Below are positions 15,646 to 24,466 of a stretch of 31,925 bases of DNA, in pieces. The notes under the pieces were generated by a model. It was not told the DNA's origin, did no database searches, and worked only from the letters and a program-made list of their open reading frames with translations. The number at the start of each line of letters is the position of its first letter. The stretch's first letter is position 1. Source of the stretch: a virus; IMG/VR virus record IMGVR_UViG_3300036785_000806, positions 1 through 31,925 of that record, one strand, 5' to 3'. A program made the translations under genes and the position numbers.

Positions 15646-16062
15646 ATGCTTAAGCGTGAAATAAAATACGAAGATTTCGATGGTGTCGAAACCTCTGATA
15701 TTGTATATTTCAACCTTTCCAAGCCAGAATTGATCGAACTCGATGTAGAGCATGGAGAAGGATTTGGGAGAGTATTGGAGCGAATCATCGAAACAAAGGA
15801 TAACAAGGAGCTAGTCAAGCTGTTTAAAGACATCATTTTGATGGCCTATGGACAGAAATCTGAAGATGGAAAACGATTTATCAAATCGGAGAAACTTCGA
15901 GAAGAATTCTCACAGACAGCAGCATATTCTTCATTGTTCATGGAGTTGGCCACAGATGATGAGGCTGCAGTTAAATTCTTGACAGGATTGCTTCCAGCAG
16001 ATATGCGTGAAACTGTTGCTTCTAATCTCACAACTGCAGCTGATACAACGCCGGTGACATAA
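15646..16062 (+). CDS. Conserved phage protein, tail-chaperone-like, unknown role
   Basis: 138 residues with AAAGGA upstream. The sequence starts MLKREIKYEDFDGVETSDIV, then has YFNLSKPELIELDVEHGEGF, VKLFKDIILMAYGQKSEDGK and SLFMELATDDEAAVKFLTGL. I recognise this as a common small protein of Gram-positive phages, sometimes placed near tail genes and compared with tail assembly chaperones. Here it is far from the tail genes and couples to the next gene by a TAATG overlap. The family resemblance is fairly clear; the function is not. Confidence 0.6.
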   Translation: MLKREIKYEDFDGVETSDIVYFNLSKPELIELDVEHGEGFGRVLERIIETKDNKELVKLFKDIILMAYGQKSEDGKRFIKSEKLREEFSQTAAYSSLFMELATDDEAAVKFLTGLLPADMRETVASNLTTAADTTPVT

Positions 16063-16700
16063 TGGAAGATTACGCTGGAAATTCGAAAAAAAATAGAGAA
16101 GTGCCGGCTCTTCCAAAAAAAGAAATTCATCCTGTTGTTACTGGAGAAGTTCTTGTCAAGAAGAAGACTCTTGGTATCAAATTTAAGGAGCTCTTTATAG
16201 AAGCAGATCTCAAGAGTGTAAATCGGTACATAGTATATGACGTTCTATTACCAGCGATCCGTAATACGATTGTCGATGCTGCTACCAAGGGTATTGAGAG
16301 AATGATGTATGGAGAATCCGCCATTCGTCGTAGAAATTATGGCCCTATGGCAAGTCCTCGAATTACATATAATTCACCAGTAAATCGAGGATATACTTCA
16401 ACGCCAATTTCTCGCCCATATTCTAGAGTTCCAACAGATTTGCATGAGCAACGTTATAATCGAGAAGAGTTTATTTTGAGCAGCCGTGAAGAAGCAGAAA
16501 CGGTTTTGACTCAGATGAATGAGATAATCGATACATATGAGGTTGTTTCCGTTGGAGATCTGAATGAACTTCTTGGACGTCCGTCATCACACGTGGATAA
16601 TAAATGGGGATGGATATATTTGGGAGATGCCAGAATTCAACAAATTCGAGAAGGATATTTACTCAATTTGCCACAAGCTGAACCGATGCAGGCAATCTGA
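16062..16700 (+). CDS. Conserved phage protein of unknown function
   Basis: A 212-residue protein whose ATG overlaps the upstream stop. A disordered basic N-terminus (ALPKKEIHPVVTGEVLVKKK) is followed by VNRYIVYDVLLPAIRNTIVD and IERMMYGES, then an Arg/Tyr/Pro-rich disordered middle. The compact C-terminal domain has FILSSREEAETVLTQMNEII, TYEVVSVGDLNELLGR, a DNKWGW motif and REGYLLNLP. I have seen this architecture often in phages of Gram-positive bacteria, always without a known function. No membrane segment or catalytic motif is visible. Confidence 0.6.
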   Translation: MEDYAGNSKKNREVPALPKKEIHPVVTGEVLVKKKTLGIKFKELFIEADLKSVNRYIVYDVLLPAIRNTIVDAATKGIERMMYGESAIRRRNYGPMASPRITYNSPVNRGYTSTPISRPYSRVPTDLHEQRYNREEFILSSREEAETVLTQMNEIIDTYEVVSVGDLNELLGRPSSHVDNKWGWIYLGDARIQQIREGYLLNLPQAEPMQAI

Positions 16701-16714
16701 CAGAAAGGCATATT

Positions 16715-17620
16715 ATGAAGCTTGACAAGCTCACTAGGTTTATAGGCAGAAACATTCTGTTGACGAAGAAGAATTCTCCGCATATTTTCTTTGCGGTTGG
16801 GATTGTTGGAGCTGTAGGCGCAACTGTTCTTGCCTGCCGAGCAACCCTTAAATTAGAAGAGACTGTTGACGAGATCAAAGAGGATTTCAATGCGGTAAAT
16901 CAACTCGAGCAGAATAGAAAGGATACTTCATATAAAATCGGGAAAGCATATACGGAAGACGAGCATCGGAAGGATCTCGGATTTGTATATGCCAAAAGTT
17001 CTTTGCGACTCGTAAAGCTTTATGGGCCATCTGTTGTGGTTGGTGGGCTTTCTATATTTGCATTGACGGGTTCTCATGTACAGCTGACTCGTAGAAATAC
17101 GGCTCTTACTGTGACGTTGGTAGGCGCAATAAAGGCTTTTGACGAATATCGTGAGAGAGTTCGCACAGAAGTCGGTGAAAAAAGAGAAGCAGAAATTCAT
17201 TCCGGAGCATTTAAGAATCATGTAGATGCAAAAGGTAAAACAAATGTTGTAAATCCTGTCGAGGTTAACTCGCTGTCAAATTATGCTCGTATGTTCGATT
17301 GGACGAATATAAATTGGCGTGAAGATCCTGATTTGAATCGTCTGTTTATCAACGTCGCACAAAATCATGCCAATTACATGTTGAATTCGAGAGGGCATTT
17401 CTTTTTGAATGATGCTTATGATGCGCTTGGATTGCCTCGTACTAAAGAGGGTTCTGTAGTCGGATGGGCAAAAAGTGGGGATGGAGATAGATATGTTGAT
17501 TTTGGATTTTATGAACTAAATCCAAGAGAAGAATTCCCTTCCAAAGATCATTGTGTTCTTCTGGACTTTAATGTGGATGGCGTTGTCTATCATCTAATAG
17601 GAGAAAAAGAATGTCAATAA
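16715..17620 (+). CDS. DUF6353-like membrane protein, copy 2
   Basis: 301 residues, with GAAAGG upstream. The order of elements matches the protein at 14623-15360. A first hydrophobic segment lies near residues 25-47 (IFFAVGIVGAVGATVLACRA), then a long charged linker, then a second segment near 103-120 (LYGPSVVVGGLSIFALTGSH). Then come FDEYRERVRTEVGEKREAEI and a C-terminal soluble domain containing NDAYDALGLPRTKEGSVVGW and YVDFGFYELN. This copy has a longer linker and an insert (NWREDPDLNRLFINVAQNHA) before the final domain. The C-terminal domain is the best-conserved part between the copies. Function unknown. Confidence 0.75.
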   Translation: MKLDKLTRFIGRNILLTKKNSPHIFFAVGIVGAVGATVLACRATLKLEETVDEIKEDFNAVNQLEQNRKDTSYKIGKAYTEDEHRKDLGFVYAKSSLRLVKLYGPSVVVGGLSIFALTGSHVQLTRRNTALTVTLVGAIKAFDEYRERVRTEVGEKREAEIHSGAFKNHVDAKGKTNVVNPVEVNSLSNYARMFDWTNINWREDPDLNRLFINVAQNHANYMLNSRGHFFLNDAYDALGLPRTKEGSVVGWAKSGDGDRYVDFGFYELNPREEFPSKDHCVLLDFNVDGVVYHLIGEKECQ

Positions 17621-17639
17621 AGAAAGAAGGTTTGTAACG

Positions 17640-18362
17640 ATGAAGGTAGGTCCTCGTATGTACGGATTTCTTACACATGGAGCTACGATTCCAGTTGCTA
17701 TAGGAGTTATTTCCTTAGGTACTGGATTGGTTATCGGTTTTAAGGCCGGTCGTAAAGTTGAAAGAGCCATGGAAGATGAAAGGCAGATGAATATAAGAGA
17801 ACGATTGCATGAAGAGCACGCAAAAAAGAGTGCTGCAGATCGTAATGCTCATTCTATACCATCTGCACCGAAATTCGATCATGATGCGATGGAGCAGTTC
17901 ATTGCAGATCAAGAAGTGAAGTATGTAGAACCAGATCCAGAACCAGAAGAAGCTACACAGATTCAATTCGCAATGAGTGATGAAGAATGGGATTACGATA
18001 GGGAAGTTAAGATAAGGACAGAAGCTTTCCCATACGTTCTTCACAAGGATGAGTTTTATGCGGATGAAAAGAACTATACACAGATCACTCTGACATATTA
18101 TGCCCAGGATAACATCATGTGTGATGAGGATCAAACGCCTGTTTATAATTATCATAATGTAACAGGCCCTCTACGATTCGGGCATGGCTCAGGCGATTCA
18201 AGCGTGTTCTATGTTCGAAATGATGTGAGAAGGGCTGAGTATGAAATTATTCATGACCCAGGCCTTTTCTCTGTAGATGTATTGGGACTTGATGCCGACG
18301 GAATAATGGAAGAAGAAATTGAACATTCTCGGCATTCAGTGAGAAAATTTAGAATGGAATGA
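17640..18362 (+). CDS. Single-pass membrane protein with soluble C-terminal domain
   Basis: 240 residues. One N-terminal hydrophobic segment (IPVAIGVISLGTGLVIGFKA, about residues 17-36) is followed by a charged coiled-coil-like stretch (VERAMEDERQMNIRERLHEE) and an acidic linker. The C-terminal domain (about 115-240) holds PYVLHKDEFYADEKNYTQIT, LTYYAQDNIMCDEDQ and LRFGHGSGDSSVFYVRN. This domain is familiar from hypothetical phage proteins. It would face the cytoplasm. It follows the DUF6353-like gene by 19 bases and precedes the gene at 18364 almost directly, so these are probably one transcript. Confidence 0.65.
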   Translation: MKVGPRMYGFLTHGATIPVAIGVISLGTGLVIGFKAGRKVERAMEDERQMNIRERLHEEHAKKSAADRNAHSIPSAPKFDHDAMEQFIADQEVKYVEPDPEPEEATQIQFAMSDEEWDYDREVKIRTEAFPYVLHKDEFYADEKNYTQITLTYYAQDNIMCDEDQTPVYNYHNVTGPLRFGHGSGDSSVFYVRNDVRRAEYEIIHDPGLFSVDVLGLDADGIMEEEIEHSRHSVRKFRME

Positions 18363-18363
18363 T

Positions 18364-18882
18364 ATGAGAGAGCCTATTGAACATGAATATTTCAACTGGC
18401 TCTGTGCAAAAGTTTTAGAACCAAGGTCGTCAGTATACTATGACCTACTTATTATGTTGCATAAAACTGAATTTGTCTGGGTTATACCAGCAGATAGGCA
18501 TAGAGCGGAAGATGGACTCGAGTTGAGAATTGATTTTTTACGGGAAATAGATAATGAAACAAATGAATATTGGTTAAATGAACCCTGTTCAATGCTTGAG
18601 TTTCTCATATCGTTTGCCAAGCGTGCAGAATTTCAAACCGAGTATAGTCTTAAAAAATGGTTTTGGATATTTATAGAAAATCTAAAACTTAACGAATTTA
18701 CTAGAATATCGAGTAAAGACATATCTGAAATTGAAGAAATTTTAGATAGATTCATTTGGAGAGATTTCGATGCACAAGGAAATGGAGGTCTATTCCCTTT
18801 AATCACCCCGCAGAAAAACCAAAGAGATACAGAAGTTTGGTATCAATTTTTTGAGTATATTGATGAGCAGCAGATTGCCTAG
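18364..18882 (+). CDS. Conserved hypothetical phage protein
   Basis: 172 residues, starting one base after the previous stop. It contains YFNWLCAKVLEPRSSVYYDL, VIPADRHRAEDGLELRIDFL, PCSMLEFLISFAKRAEFQTE and a C-terminal EVWYQFFEYIDEQQ. This pattern occurs as a hypothetical protein in many phages of Gram-positive bacteria. It lies directly upstream of the replication gene with 9 bases between them, but there is no motif to link it to replication. No membrane segment is seen. Confidence 0.6.
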   Translation: MREPIEHEYFNWLCAKVLEPRSSVYYDLLIMLHKTEFVWVIPADRHRAEDGLELRIDFLREIDNETNEYWLNEPCSMLEFLISFAKRAEFQTEYSLKKWFWIFIENLKLNEFTRISSKDISEIEEILDRFIWRDFDAQGNGGLFPLITPQKNQRDTEVWYQFFEYIDEQQIA

Positions 18883-18891
18883 AAAGGAGAA

Positions 18892-21800
18892 ATGTTGGAC
18901 TTCTATAACGTGGTTGTCACAGAGAAAAAAGATGGAGTCTTTCAAGTTCGTCCTGACTGGATAATTGGCCGATCTACAGATCTGATGACCCGTGGTGGTG
19001 CATTCTATGCCATATGGGACGAAGAACGTGGGTTATGGTCCAAAGATATTTATGATGTTCAACGATTGGTAGATGCAGATCTGGAATGGCATGCGCAAGA
19101 AGTAAAAGAAAAGACAGGAACGAAGTGTACTGTTGCCAGATTAAGTATTAACAGTTCAAAAATTTGGGATGAGTTTCAGCGATATCTTCGCAATAGTGCT
19201 AACAACTTCCATTCTTTGGACGAGAAACTTATATTTGATAATATGAAAGTTTCTAAGAATGATTATGCCACTATCAAACTTCCATATTCTTTGAAGAAGG
19301 GGAAGTATGACGCTTGGAATTTGATTGTTGGAACTTTGTACAACAAGGAGGAAAGAGAAAAGATCGAGTGGGCCATAGGAGCAGTAGTTTCTGGAGATAC
19401 AAAATATATTCAGAAATTCCTTGTATTCTATGGCCCACCAGCCACTGGCAAATCTACAATTCTCAATATAATTCAAAAACTTTTTGACGGGTACGCAATC
19501 GTATTCGATGCTCGAGAGCTCTCTAGTAGTAATAACGCATTTGCAATGTCAGCATTTAGAGGTAATCCTCTCGTTGGTGTTCAACATGATGGAGATCTAT
19601 CTCGAATCTATGATAATACAAAATTGAATTCGATTGTTTCACATGAGATCATGATCGTCAACGAAAAGTATCGATCTCCTTTTGAATTGAGATCTAATGC
19701 ATTTTTGTTCATGGGGACCAATGTTCCAGTAAAAATCTCTGATGCCAAGGCTGGGATCATAAGAAGACTTATCGATGTGGTTCCAACCCAAAAAACCATT
19801 GATACCGAAAGCTACCATATCCTCATGGAGCAAACAAACTTTGAATTGGGAGCCATTGCTGAGCATTGTTTGTCGAGATACAAATCGCTTGGCCGAAATT
19901 ATTACAACGCATATCGTCCTAGGAACATGATGCAGCAAACAGACATTTTTTATAATTTCGTGGAGTTTTATATCGATACCTTCAAAGAAGAAGACCCAAT
20001 CACCCTGACAAAATCGTGGGCCTTGTACAAGGAATACTGTATTGATACGGGTATTGAAAAGCCTCTTCCACAATACAAGTTTCGTGAGGAATTGAAAAAT
20101 TACTTTAATAATTTTGAGGAGAGGAAGAAGCTCGATGGCAAAGACTTTCGAAATCTATATTCAGGATTCAAATATCTTGAAAAGGTCATCTCTTTTACAG
20201 AGCTCCCAATTAAGCCCACAGGTATATATTCCATTGAGTTACGAGAGCAGCATTCCGTATTTGACGAGCAGTATCGAGGACGCCCTGCTCAGTACGCTAG
20301 TGATGACGGTGTACCCAAGAAAAAGTGGATCAACATTATCACAACGCTTGGTGATCTCAATACTCATAATCTACATTACGTCAAAGTACCGGAAAACCAT
20401 ATCGTCATCGATTTCGACTTGGTGGACGAAGACGGAAGCAAAGATCTCGACCAAAATATCAAAGCAGCGTCAAAGTTCCCCCCAACATACGCAGAAGTAA
20501 GTAAAAGCGGAAAAGGTATTCATCTTCACTATATTTATCTAGGTGATTTGAAAGAACTTTCCTCTGTCTATGATGTTGGAATAGAAATCAAAATTTTTGC
20601 GGGAGATAGTGCACTTAGAAGAAAACTTACGACATGTAATAATGTCAACATCACCGCAATAGACAGAGGGCTTCCAAAAAAGGAGAAGTCTTTGATACCG
20701 ACCAAAAGCATTCAAAGCGAAAAAGGTCTTCGAGATCTAATTATAAGAAACATGAAGAAAGAAATTCACCCCGGAACGAAACCCTCAATCGATTTCATTC
20801 ACACAATTTTAGATGAGGCATACGAATCCGGGATGGCTTACGATCTTCGTGACATGCGATCGACGATACTGACCTTTGCAGCCAAAAGTTCTCATCAAGC
20901 CCTAGCTTGTATCAAACTTGTACAAAGTATGCAATTTGTAGGTAAAGGCGCAATGCCCGAGGTTTACGATGGAGAATCTCCTGTCGTATTCTTTGACATC
21001 GAGGTATATCCGAACCTTCTCGTTGTCTGTTGGAAAGCAGAAGGTGAACAACAAGTTTCTCGAATGATTAATCCCGAGCCAATGGAAGTTGAGCCTTTGC
21101 TCAAGATGAAGTTGGTCGGGTTCAATAATCGTCGATACGACAATCATATCTTGTATGGCAGATACATTGGATATTCTCTAGAAGAGCTTTATGTTCTCAG
21201 TCAGAAGATTATTCTCGGGGGAAATAATCGGGATGTTTTTTTGGGTGAGGCTTACAATTTGTCTTATGCGGATATTTACGATTTCAGCTCAAAGAAACAA
21301 GGGCTGAAACAATTTATGATCGACCTTGAAATTCCTCATATTGAAATCGATCTTCCATGGGACAAACCAGTTCCAGAAAAATTTTGGCCAGTAGTTGAAG
21401 CATATTGTGTCAATGATGTTATGGCAACTGAGAAAGTCTTCGAAAATAGGAGACAAGACTTCGTCGCAAGACAAATTCTGTCTGCTATATCAGGATTGTC
21501 AATAAATAGTACGACACAAGCACACGCAGCAAAGATCATATTTGGAAACGAAAAAAATCCTCGGAGTTCCTTTACCTATACTAACCTCGGGGAAAAATTC
21601 CCGGGGTATATTTTTGACGGAAAGGAGAGCACATATCGTGGAGAAATCACCGGAGAAGGTGGTTATGTCTATGCCGAACCTGGCACCTACGAGAACGTGT
21701 CCGTTTTGGACATTGCGAGTATGCATCCGACGAGTATCGAGTGCCTCAATCTATTTGGACACTATACCAAGAAATTCAGTGAGCTCAAAGAAGCGCGTTT

Positions 21801-22629
21801 GGCAATCAAGCATAAGGACTACGAGACTGCACGGAGGTTATTTGACGGCAAGCTCGGACAATTTCTGGACGACGATAAGGACTCTGAGGTATTATCCTAT
21901 GCTCTTAAGATTGTCATCAACATCGTCTATGGACTCACTAGCGCACGATTTGACAACCCGTTTCGGGATAACCGTAATAAGGACAATATCGTAGCCAAAC
22001 GTGGTGCGCTTTTCATGATTGATTTGAAGCATGCGGTTCAAGAACGTGGATCAAGTGTAATTCATATCAAAACAGACTCCATAAAGATCCCGAACGCCAC
22101 TCAAGATACAATCGACTTTGTCATATCCTTTGGAAAAGAATATGGGTATGATTTCGAACAAGAACCGACTTATGACTGGTTCTGCTTGGTCAATGACGCT
22201 GTCTATATTGCTCGAAGCGGCGACAAATGGACAGCTGTCGGAGCCCAATTCCAAGATCCTTATGTGTTGAAGACTGTGTTCACACATGAAGAACTCGAGT
22301 TCAAAGACTTCTGCAGGGCTAAGAATGTCGTGCAAGGACGAATGTATCTCGATTTCTCAGATAGTGGAGAGATCGAGAACATGGTGCACGTTGGCCGCAC
22401 CGGAAGCTTTGTTCCTGTCTTGGATGGCGGAACCTTATGGCGGGTTAAAGACGATATGAAATATGCTGTGAGTGGGACAAAAGGATATTCTTGGATAACC
22501 CGTGAAGTAGCTGCAGAACGTAATGAAAGCAAGACCTTGCATATTGATATGTCATATTTTGAACTCTTGAAAGACAAAGCAATTGAAGCTATATCCCAAT
22601 TTGGGGAACCATGTGGATTGGATATTTGA
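18892..22629 (+). CDS. SF3 helicase - primase - family B DNA polymerase fusion
   Basis: One 1,245-residue chain carries the main replication activities. (1) D5-like SF3 helicase: Walker A GPPATGKST at 181-189, a DGD acidic motif, then SNAFLFMGTN and an arginine pair in GIIRRLIDV. (2) Archaeo-eukaryotic-type primase: catalytic DFD at 507-509, GKGIHLHY with H544, and an IEIKIF strand. (3) Family B polymerase: exonuclease DIE at 702-704, an NNRRYDNH motif and YCVNDVMATEKV; polymerase motif A DIASMHPTS from D940, motif B K1006 to Y1013-G1014 (KIVINIVYG), and motif C KTDS at 1060-1063 instead of DTDS. I recall KTDS from related phage polymerases, so it is probably functional. AAAGGAG precedes the ATG. 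The next gene looks like a single-strand binding protein. Confidence 0.85.
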   Translation: MLDFYNVVVTEKKDGVFQVRPDWIIGRSTDLMTRGGAFYAIWDEERGLWSKDIYDVQRLVDADLEWHAQEVKEKTGTKCTVARLSINSSKIWDEFQRYLRNSANNFHSLDEKLIFDNMKVSKNDYATIKLPYSLKKGKYDAWNLIVGTLYNKEEREKIEWAIGAVVSGDTKYIQKFLVFYGPPATGKSTILNIIQKLFDGYAIVFDARELSSSNNAFAMSAFRGNPLVGVQHDGDLSRIYDNTKLNSIVSHEIMIVNEKYRSPFELRSNAFLFMGTNVPVKISDAKAGIIRRLIDVVPTQKTIDTESYHILMEQTNFELGAIAEHCLSRYKSLGRNYYNAYRPRNMMQQTDIFYNFVEFYIDTFKEEDPITLTKSWALYKEYCIDTGIEKPLPQYKFREELKNYFNNFEERKKLDGKDFRNLYSGFKYLEKVISFTELPIKPTGIYSIELREQHSVFDEQYRGRPAQYASDDGVPKKKWINIITTLGDLNTHNLHYVKVPENHIVIDFDLVDEDGSKDLDQNIKAASKFPPTYAEVSKSGKGIHLHYIYLGDLKELSSVYDVGIEIKIFAGDSALRRKLTTCNNVNITAIDRGLPKKEKSLIPTKSIQSEKGLRDLIIRNMKKEIHPGTKPSIDFIHTILDEAYESGMAYDLRDMRSTILTFAAKSSHQALACIKLVQSMQFVGKGAMPEVYDGESPVVFFDIEVYPNLLVVCWKAEGEQQVSRMINPEPMEVEPLLKMKLVGFNNRRYDNHILYGRYIGYSLEELYVLSQKIILGGNNRDVFLGEAYNLSYADIYDFSSKKQGLKQFMIDLEIPHIEIDLPWDKPVPEKFWPVVEAYCVNDVMATEKVFENRRQDFVARQILSAISGLSINSTTQAHAAKIIFGNEKNPRSSFTYTNLGEKFPGYIFDGKESTYRGEITGEGGYVYAEPGTYENVSVLDIASMHPTSIECLNLFGHYTKKFSELKEARLAIKHKDYETARRLFDGKLGQFLDDDKDSEVLSYALKIVINIVYGLTSARFDNPFRDNRNKDNIVAKRGALFMIDLKHAVQERGSSVIHIKTDSIKIPNATQDTIDFVISFGKEYGYDFEQEPTYDWFCLVNDAVYIARSGDKWTAVGAQFQDPYVLKTVFTHEELEFKDFCRAKNVVQGRMYLDFSDSGEIENMVHVGRTGSFVPVLDGGTLWRVKDDMKYAVSGTKGYSWITREVAAERNESKTLHIDMSYFELLKDKAIEAISQFGEPCGLDI

Positions 22630-22641
22630 CAAGGAGAGATA

Positions 22642-23106
22642 ATGGCTGATGATGTACGCACATTCATGATTGAAGATGCCCGTCTTCTGTTCAAAAATTT
22701 CAGTGGAAAGGAAGGGCAATATAATCGAGAAGGAGATAAGAATTTCTCAGTTGTTCTTGACGATAAGGTTGCTATCCAGATGCTCGAGGATGGTTGGAAT
22801 GTCAAATATCTCTCTTCCAGAGGAGAAGATGAAGAAGATACACCGTATATCCAAGTGGCGGTGAACTTCAATAATCGTCCGCCTCGAGTTGTGATGATCA
22901 CATCCACATCCAGAACATATCTTAACGAAGAATCCGTGTCGGTCTTGGATTGGGCTGATATTCAAACTTGTGATCTCATCGCCCGTGGATACGAATGGAC
23001 AGTAAACGGCAAAAGTGGGACAAAAGCATATCTCCAATCCATGTTCGTCACGATTGAGGAAGACGAGCTTGAGCGTAAGTACGCTGTAATCGAATCGGAG
23101 GCATGA
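22642..23106 (+). CDS. Putative single-stranded DNA-binding protein
   Basis: 154 residues, 12 bases after the replication gene, with AAGGAG upstream. It begins TFMIEDARLLFKNFSGKEGQ and has NREGDKNFSVVLDD, LEDGWNVKYLSSRGEDEEDT, PYIQVAVNFNNRPPRVVMI, and a C-terminal AYLQSMFVTIEEDELERKY. This layout, beta-rich with aromatic residues and an acidic C-terminus, matches phage single-strand binding proteins with an OB fold. It would coat DNA unwound by the fused helicase. The call depends on pattern recognition and operon position. Confidence 0.6.
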   Translation: MADDVRTFMIEDARLLFKNFSGKEGQYNREGDKNFSVVLDDKVAIQMLEDGWNVKYLSSRGEDEEDTPYIQVAVNFNNRPPRVVMITSTSRTYLNEESVSVLDWADIQTCDLIARGYEWTVNGKSGTKAYLQSMFVTIEEDELERKYAVIESEA

Positions 23107-23214
23107 ATGAAGTCAAAAATACGCCCCCCCTCTGATTGGTATTGGGACAGAATTCTTGCCTGGACTATAATTCTAGGTTGTGCGTCATATCTAGCATCAA
23201 TGCCTGCTAAGTAA
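23107..23214 (+). CDS. Possible 35-residue membrane peptide
   Basis: The ATG lies directly after the preceding stop (TGAATG), with GGAGG seven bases upstream. The peptide begins MKSKIRPPSDWYWDRILAWT and continues as a short hydrophobic segment (IILGCASYLASM) to the stop. The good ribosome site and Lys/Arg-then-hydrophobic order support translation. It is too short for any family call. Confidence 0.5.
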   Translation: MKSKIRPPSDWYWDRILAWTIILGCASYLASMPAK

Positions 23215-23241
23215 CTCAGCCACTATTAACAGGAGTATGTG

Positions 23242-23634
23242 ATGGATAATATTGAATACGCGACATTTGTCAGAAAACCCTTCAAGGTTAAAGCCATCGA
23301 GATCACAAAGGAGAATATTGGTGAGATCGCCGAAGGAATCGGTGAGCTTCGTCAAACCGATAAAGGCATCCCTTATATCTCGGTTAATCGTCGATTGGTT
23401 CCCAACATTTTTAGAGCATATATTGGATTCTGGGTTACTGTGATGGGTGAAGACGATAATGTTCGATGCTTGTCAAGAAAGACCTTTTTCAATCAGTTTG
23501 TGCCTTGCACGGAAGAAGTCGACGTTATGGCATCCAGAATTAACATTCCAGAATACGACATCGAAGCGTGGGTAGCTGCTGCTGGGGAGGAGGCGGAAGA
23601 AGAAAGTCATAACATATTCGACGATCAACCTTAG
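23242..23634 (+). CDS. Conserved hypothetical phage protein
   Basis: 130 residues from the ATG at 23242, which has AGGAG six bases upstream; a GTG one codon earlier is too close to that site. It shows VRKPFKVKAIEITKENIGEI, YISVNRRLVPN, AYIGFWVTVMGEDDNVRCLS and KTFFNQFVP. I know this pattern from small phage proteins of unknown role. The C-terminus is acidic (AAAGEEAEEESHNIFDD). It is the last gene before promoter copy F. Confidence 0.65.
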   Translation: MDNIEYATFVRKPFKVKAIEITKENIGEIAEGIGELRQTDKGIPYISVNRRLVPNIFRAYIGFWVTVMGEDDNVRCLSRKTFFNQFVPCTEEVDVMASRINIPEYDIEAWVAAAGEEAEEESHNIFDDQP

Positions 23635-23636
23635 CC

Positions 23637-23665
23637 TCGCATAAAATACATGGGTTATAATGAGG
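23637..23665 (+). promoter_or_regulatory. Promoter motif copy F
   Basis: TCGCATAAAATACATG with TATAAT at 23656-23661, spacing 19 bases. It is nearly identical to copy C although almost 10 kb away, so the motif is actively conserved. It starts three bases after the stop at 23634. About 75 untranslated bases follow before the next ATG. Confidence 0.75.
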
Positions 23666-23742
23666 AGAGTATAGATAATAAGCTACATAAGATAGCACTA
23701 TACACTCTTCATTTTATTTTTCTATATAAGGAGAAACTACTA

Positions 23743-24015
23743 ATGACAAAAAAATCTATGGGTGAGCAACTTGAGCGTCTTTTGACTAAGACATTCGTCC
23801 TTGATATAGAAAAAGACAACATTGAATTAATCACATTCTTAAACAATGGGGTAAAACCACATCTCACTGACAAGAAAAAAGTCTTAGTCATAGATGTTTT
23901 GAATCGTGATGAAATCAAAACAGCTATATTACCGGCAGAGGATGTGTGGGATAATGAGCATTACAAAAACCCAGTCCTTGTTGCAGGACTTCTCAAATTT
24001 GACTATACTGATTAG
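23743..24015 (+). CDS. Hypothetical protein, 90 residues
   Basis: The ATG at 23743 has AAGGAG upstream; the frame is open back to 23650, but the leader there has no ribosome site and overlaps the promoter. The protein has a helical start (GEQLERLLTKTFV), then IELITFLNNGVKPH, KKVLVIDVLNRDEIKTAILP and VLVAGLLKFDYTD. It looks like a small alpha/beta protein. I do not recognise the family. It heads a run of four small overlapping or adjacent genes ending at 24683. Confidence 0.6.
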   Translation: MTKKSMGEQLERLLTKTFVLDIEKDNIELITFLNNGVKPHLTDKKKVLVIDVLNRDEIKTAILPAEDVWDNEHYKNPVLVAGLLKFDYTD

Positions 24016-24027
24016 AAGGAGAAATCC

Positions 24028-24273
24028 ATGCCTACAAAAGACGATACTTTCAAAACTGAACTTAAATTTTCAGAAGATTTGAAAATTGGAGATGAGTTTT
24101 ATTTAGCAGGCATTTTGGTTAGAGTTGAAAAACGTCGGCTTAATAAGAAAAAGCATATTGTGCTCGAACTGTTCATTTATGGGGCGAGTTTCAAGAAGTA
24201 CTCGACGGCAATGCTCATATTTCCTCCTAGAACTCCGATGGATGTGGTGGAAGAAGGAGAAATCCATGACTAA
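24028..24273 (+). CDS. Hypothetical protein, 81 residues
   Basis: AAGGAG precedes the ATG. The product is mainly beta strand by eye: LKFSEDLKIGDEFYLAGILV, VEKRRLNKKKHIVLELFIYG and STAMLIFPPRTPM. The GDEFYLAGILVRV segment resembles small barrel folds that bind nucleic acid or protein. The end overlaps the next gene by 8 bases. Function unknown. Confidence 0.6.
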   Translation: MPTKDDTFKTELKFSEDLKIGDEFYLAGILVRVEKRRLNKKKHIVLELFIYGASFKKYSTAMLIFPPRTPMDVVEEGEIHD

Positions 24274-24466
24274 AAAAATGATCTTTATATTGGAAGACGA
24301 AGGAGATGATGGGCCAATTAGGTTTGTCATGGAGATACCAAAATCGTCTAGAAAAGAAACACTTTTTGAGACGATGGAAGAAAATCTTGCATTACTCAAA
24401 GACACATACAACGAGTTCGAAGAAAGACGTGAACAACGAATTCGAGAAAGTAGTCGCAATGCCTAA
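24266..24466 (+). CDS. Hypothetical protein, 66 residues
   Basis: The ATG at 24266 has AAGGAG upstream (inside the previous gene's end). An upstream in-frame ATG at 24125 is rejected because it would overlap the previous gene almost entirely. The product begins MTKKMIFILEDEGDDGPIRF, then has a charged helix (TMEENLALLKDTYNEFEERR). No family recognised. It overlaps the next gene by 8 bases. Confidence 0.55.
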   Translation: MTKKMIFILEDEGDDGPIRFVMEIPKSSRKETLFETMEENLALLKDTYNEFEERREQRIRESSRNA

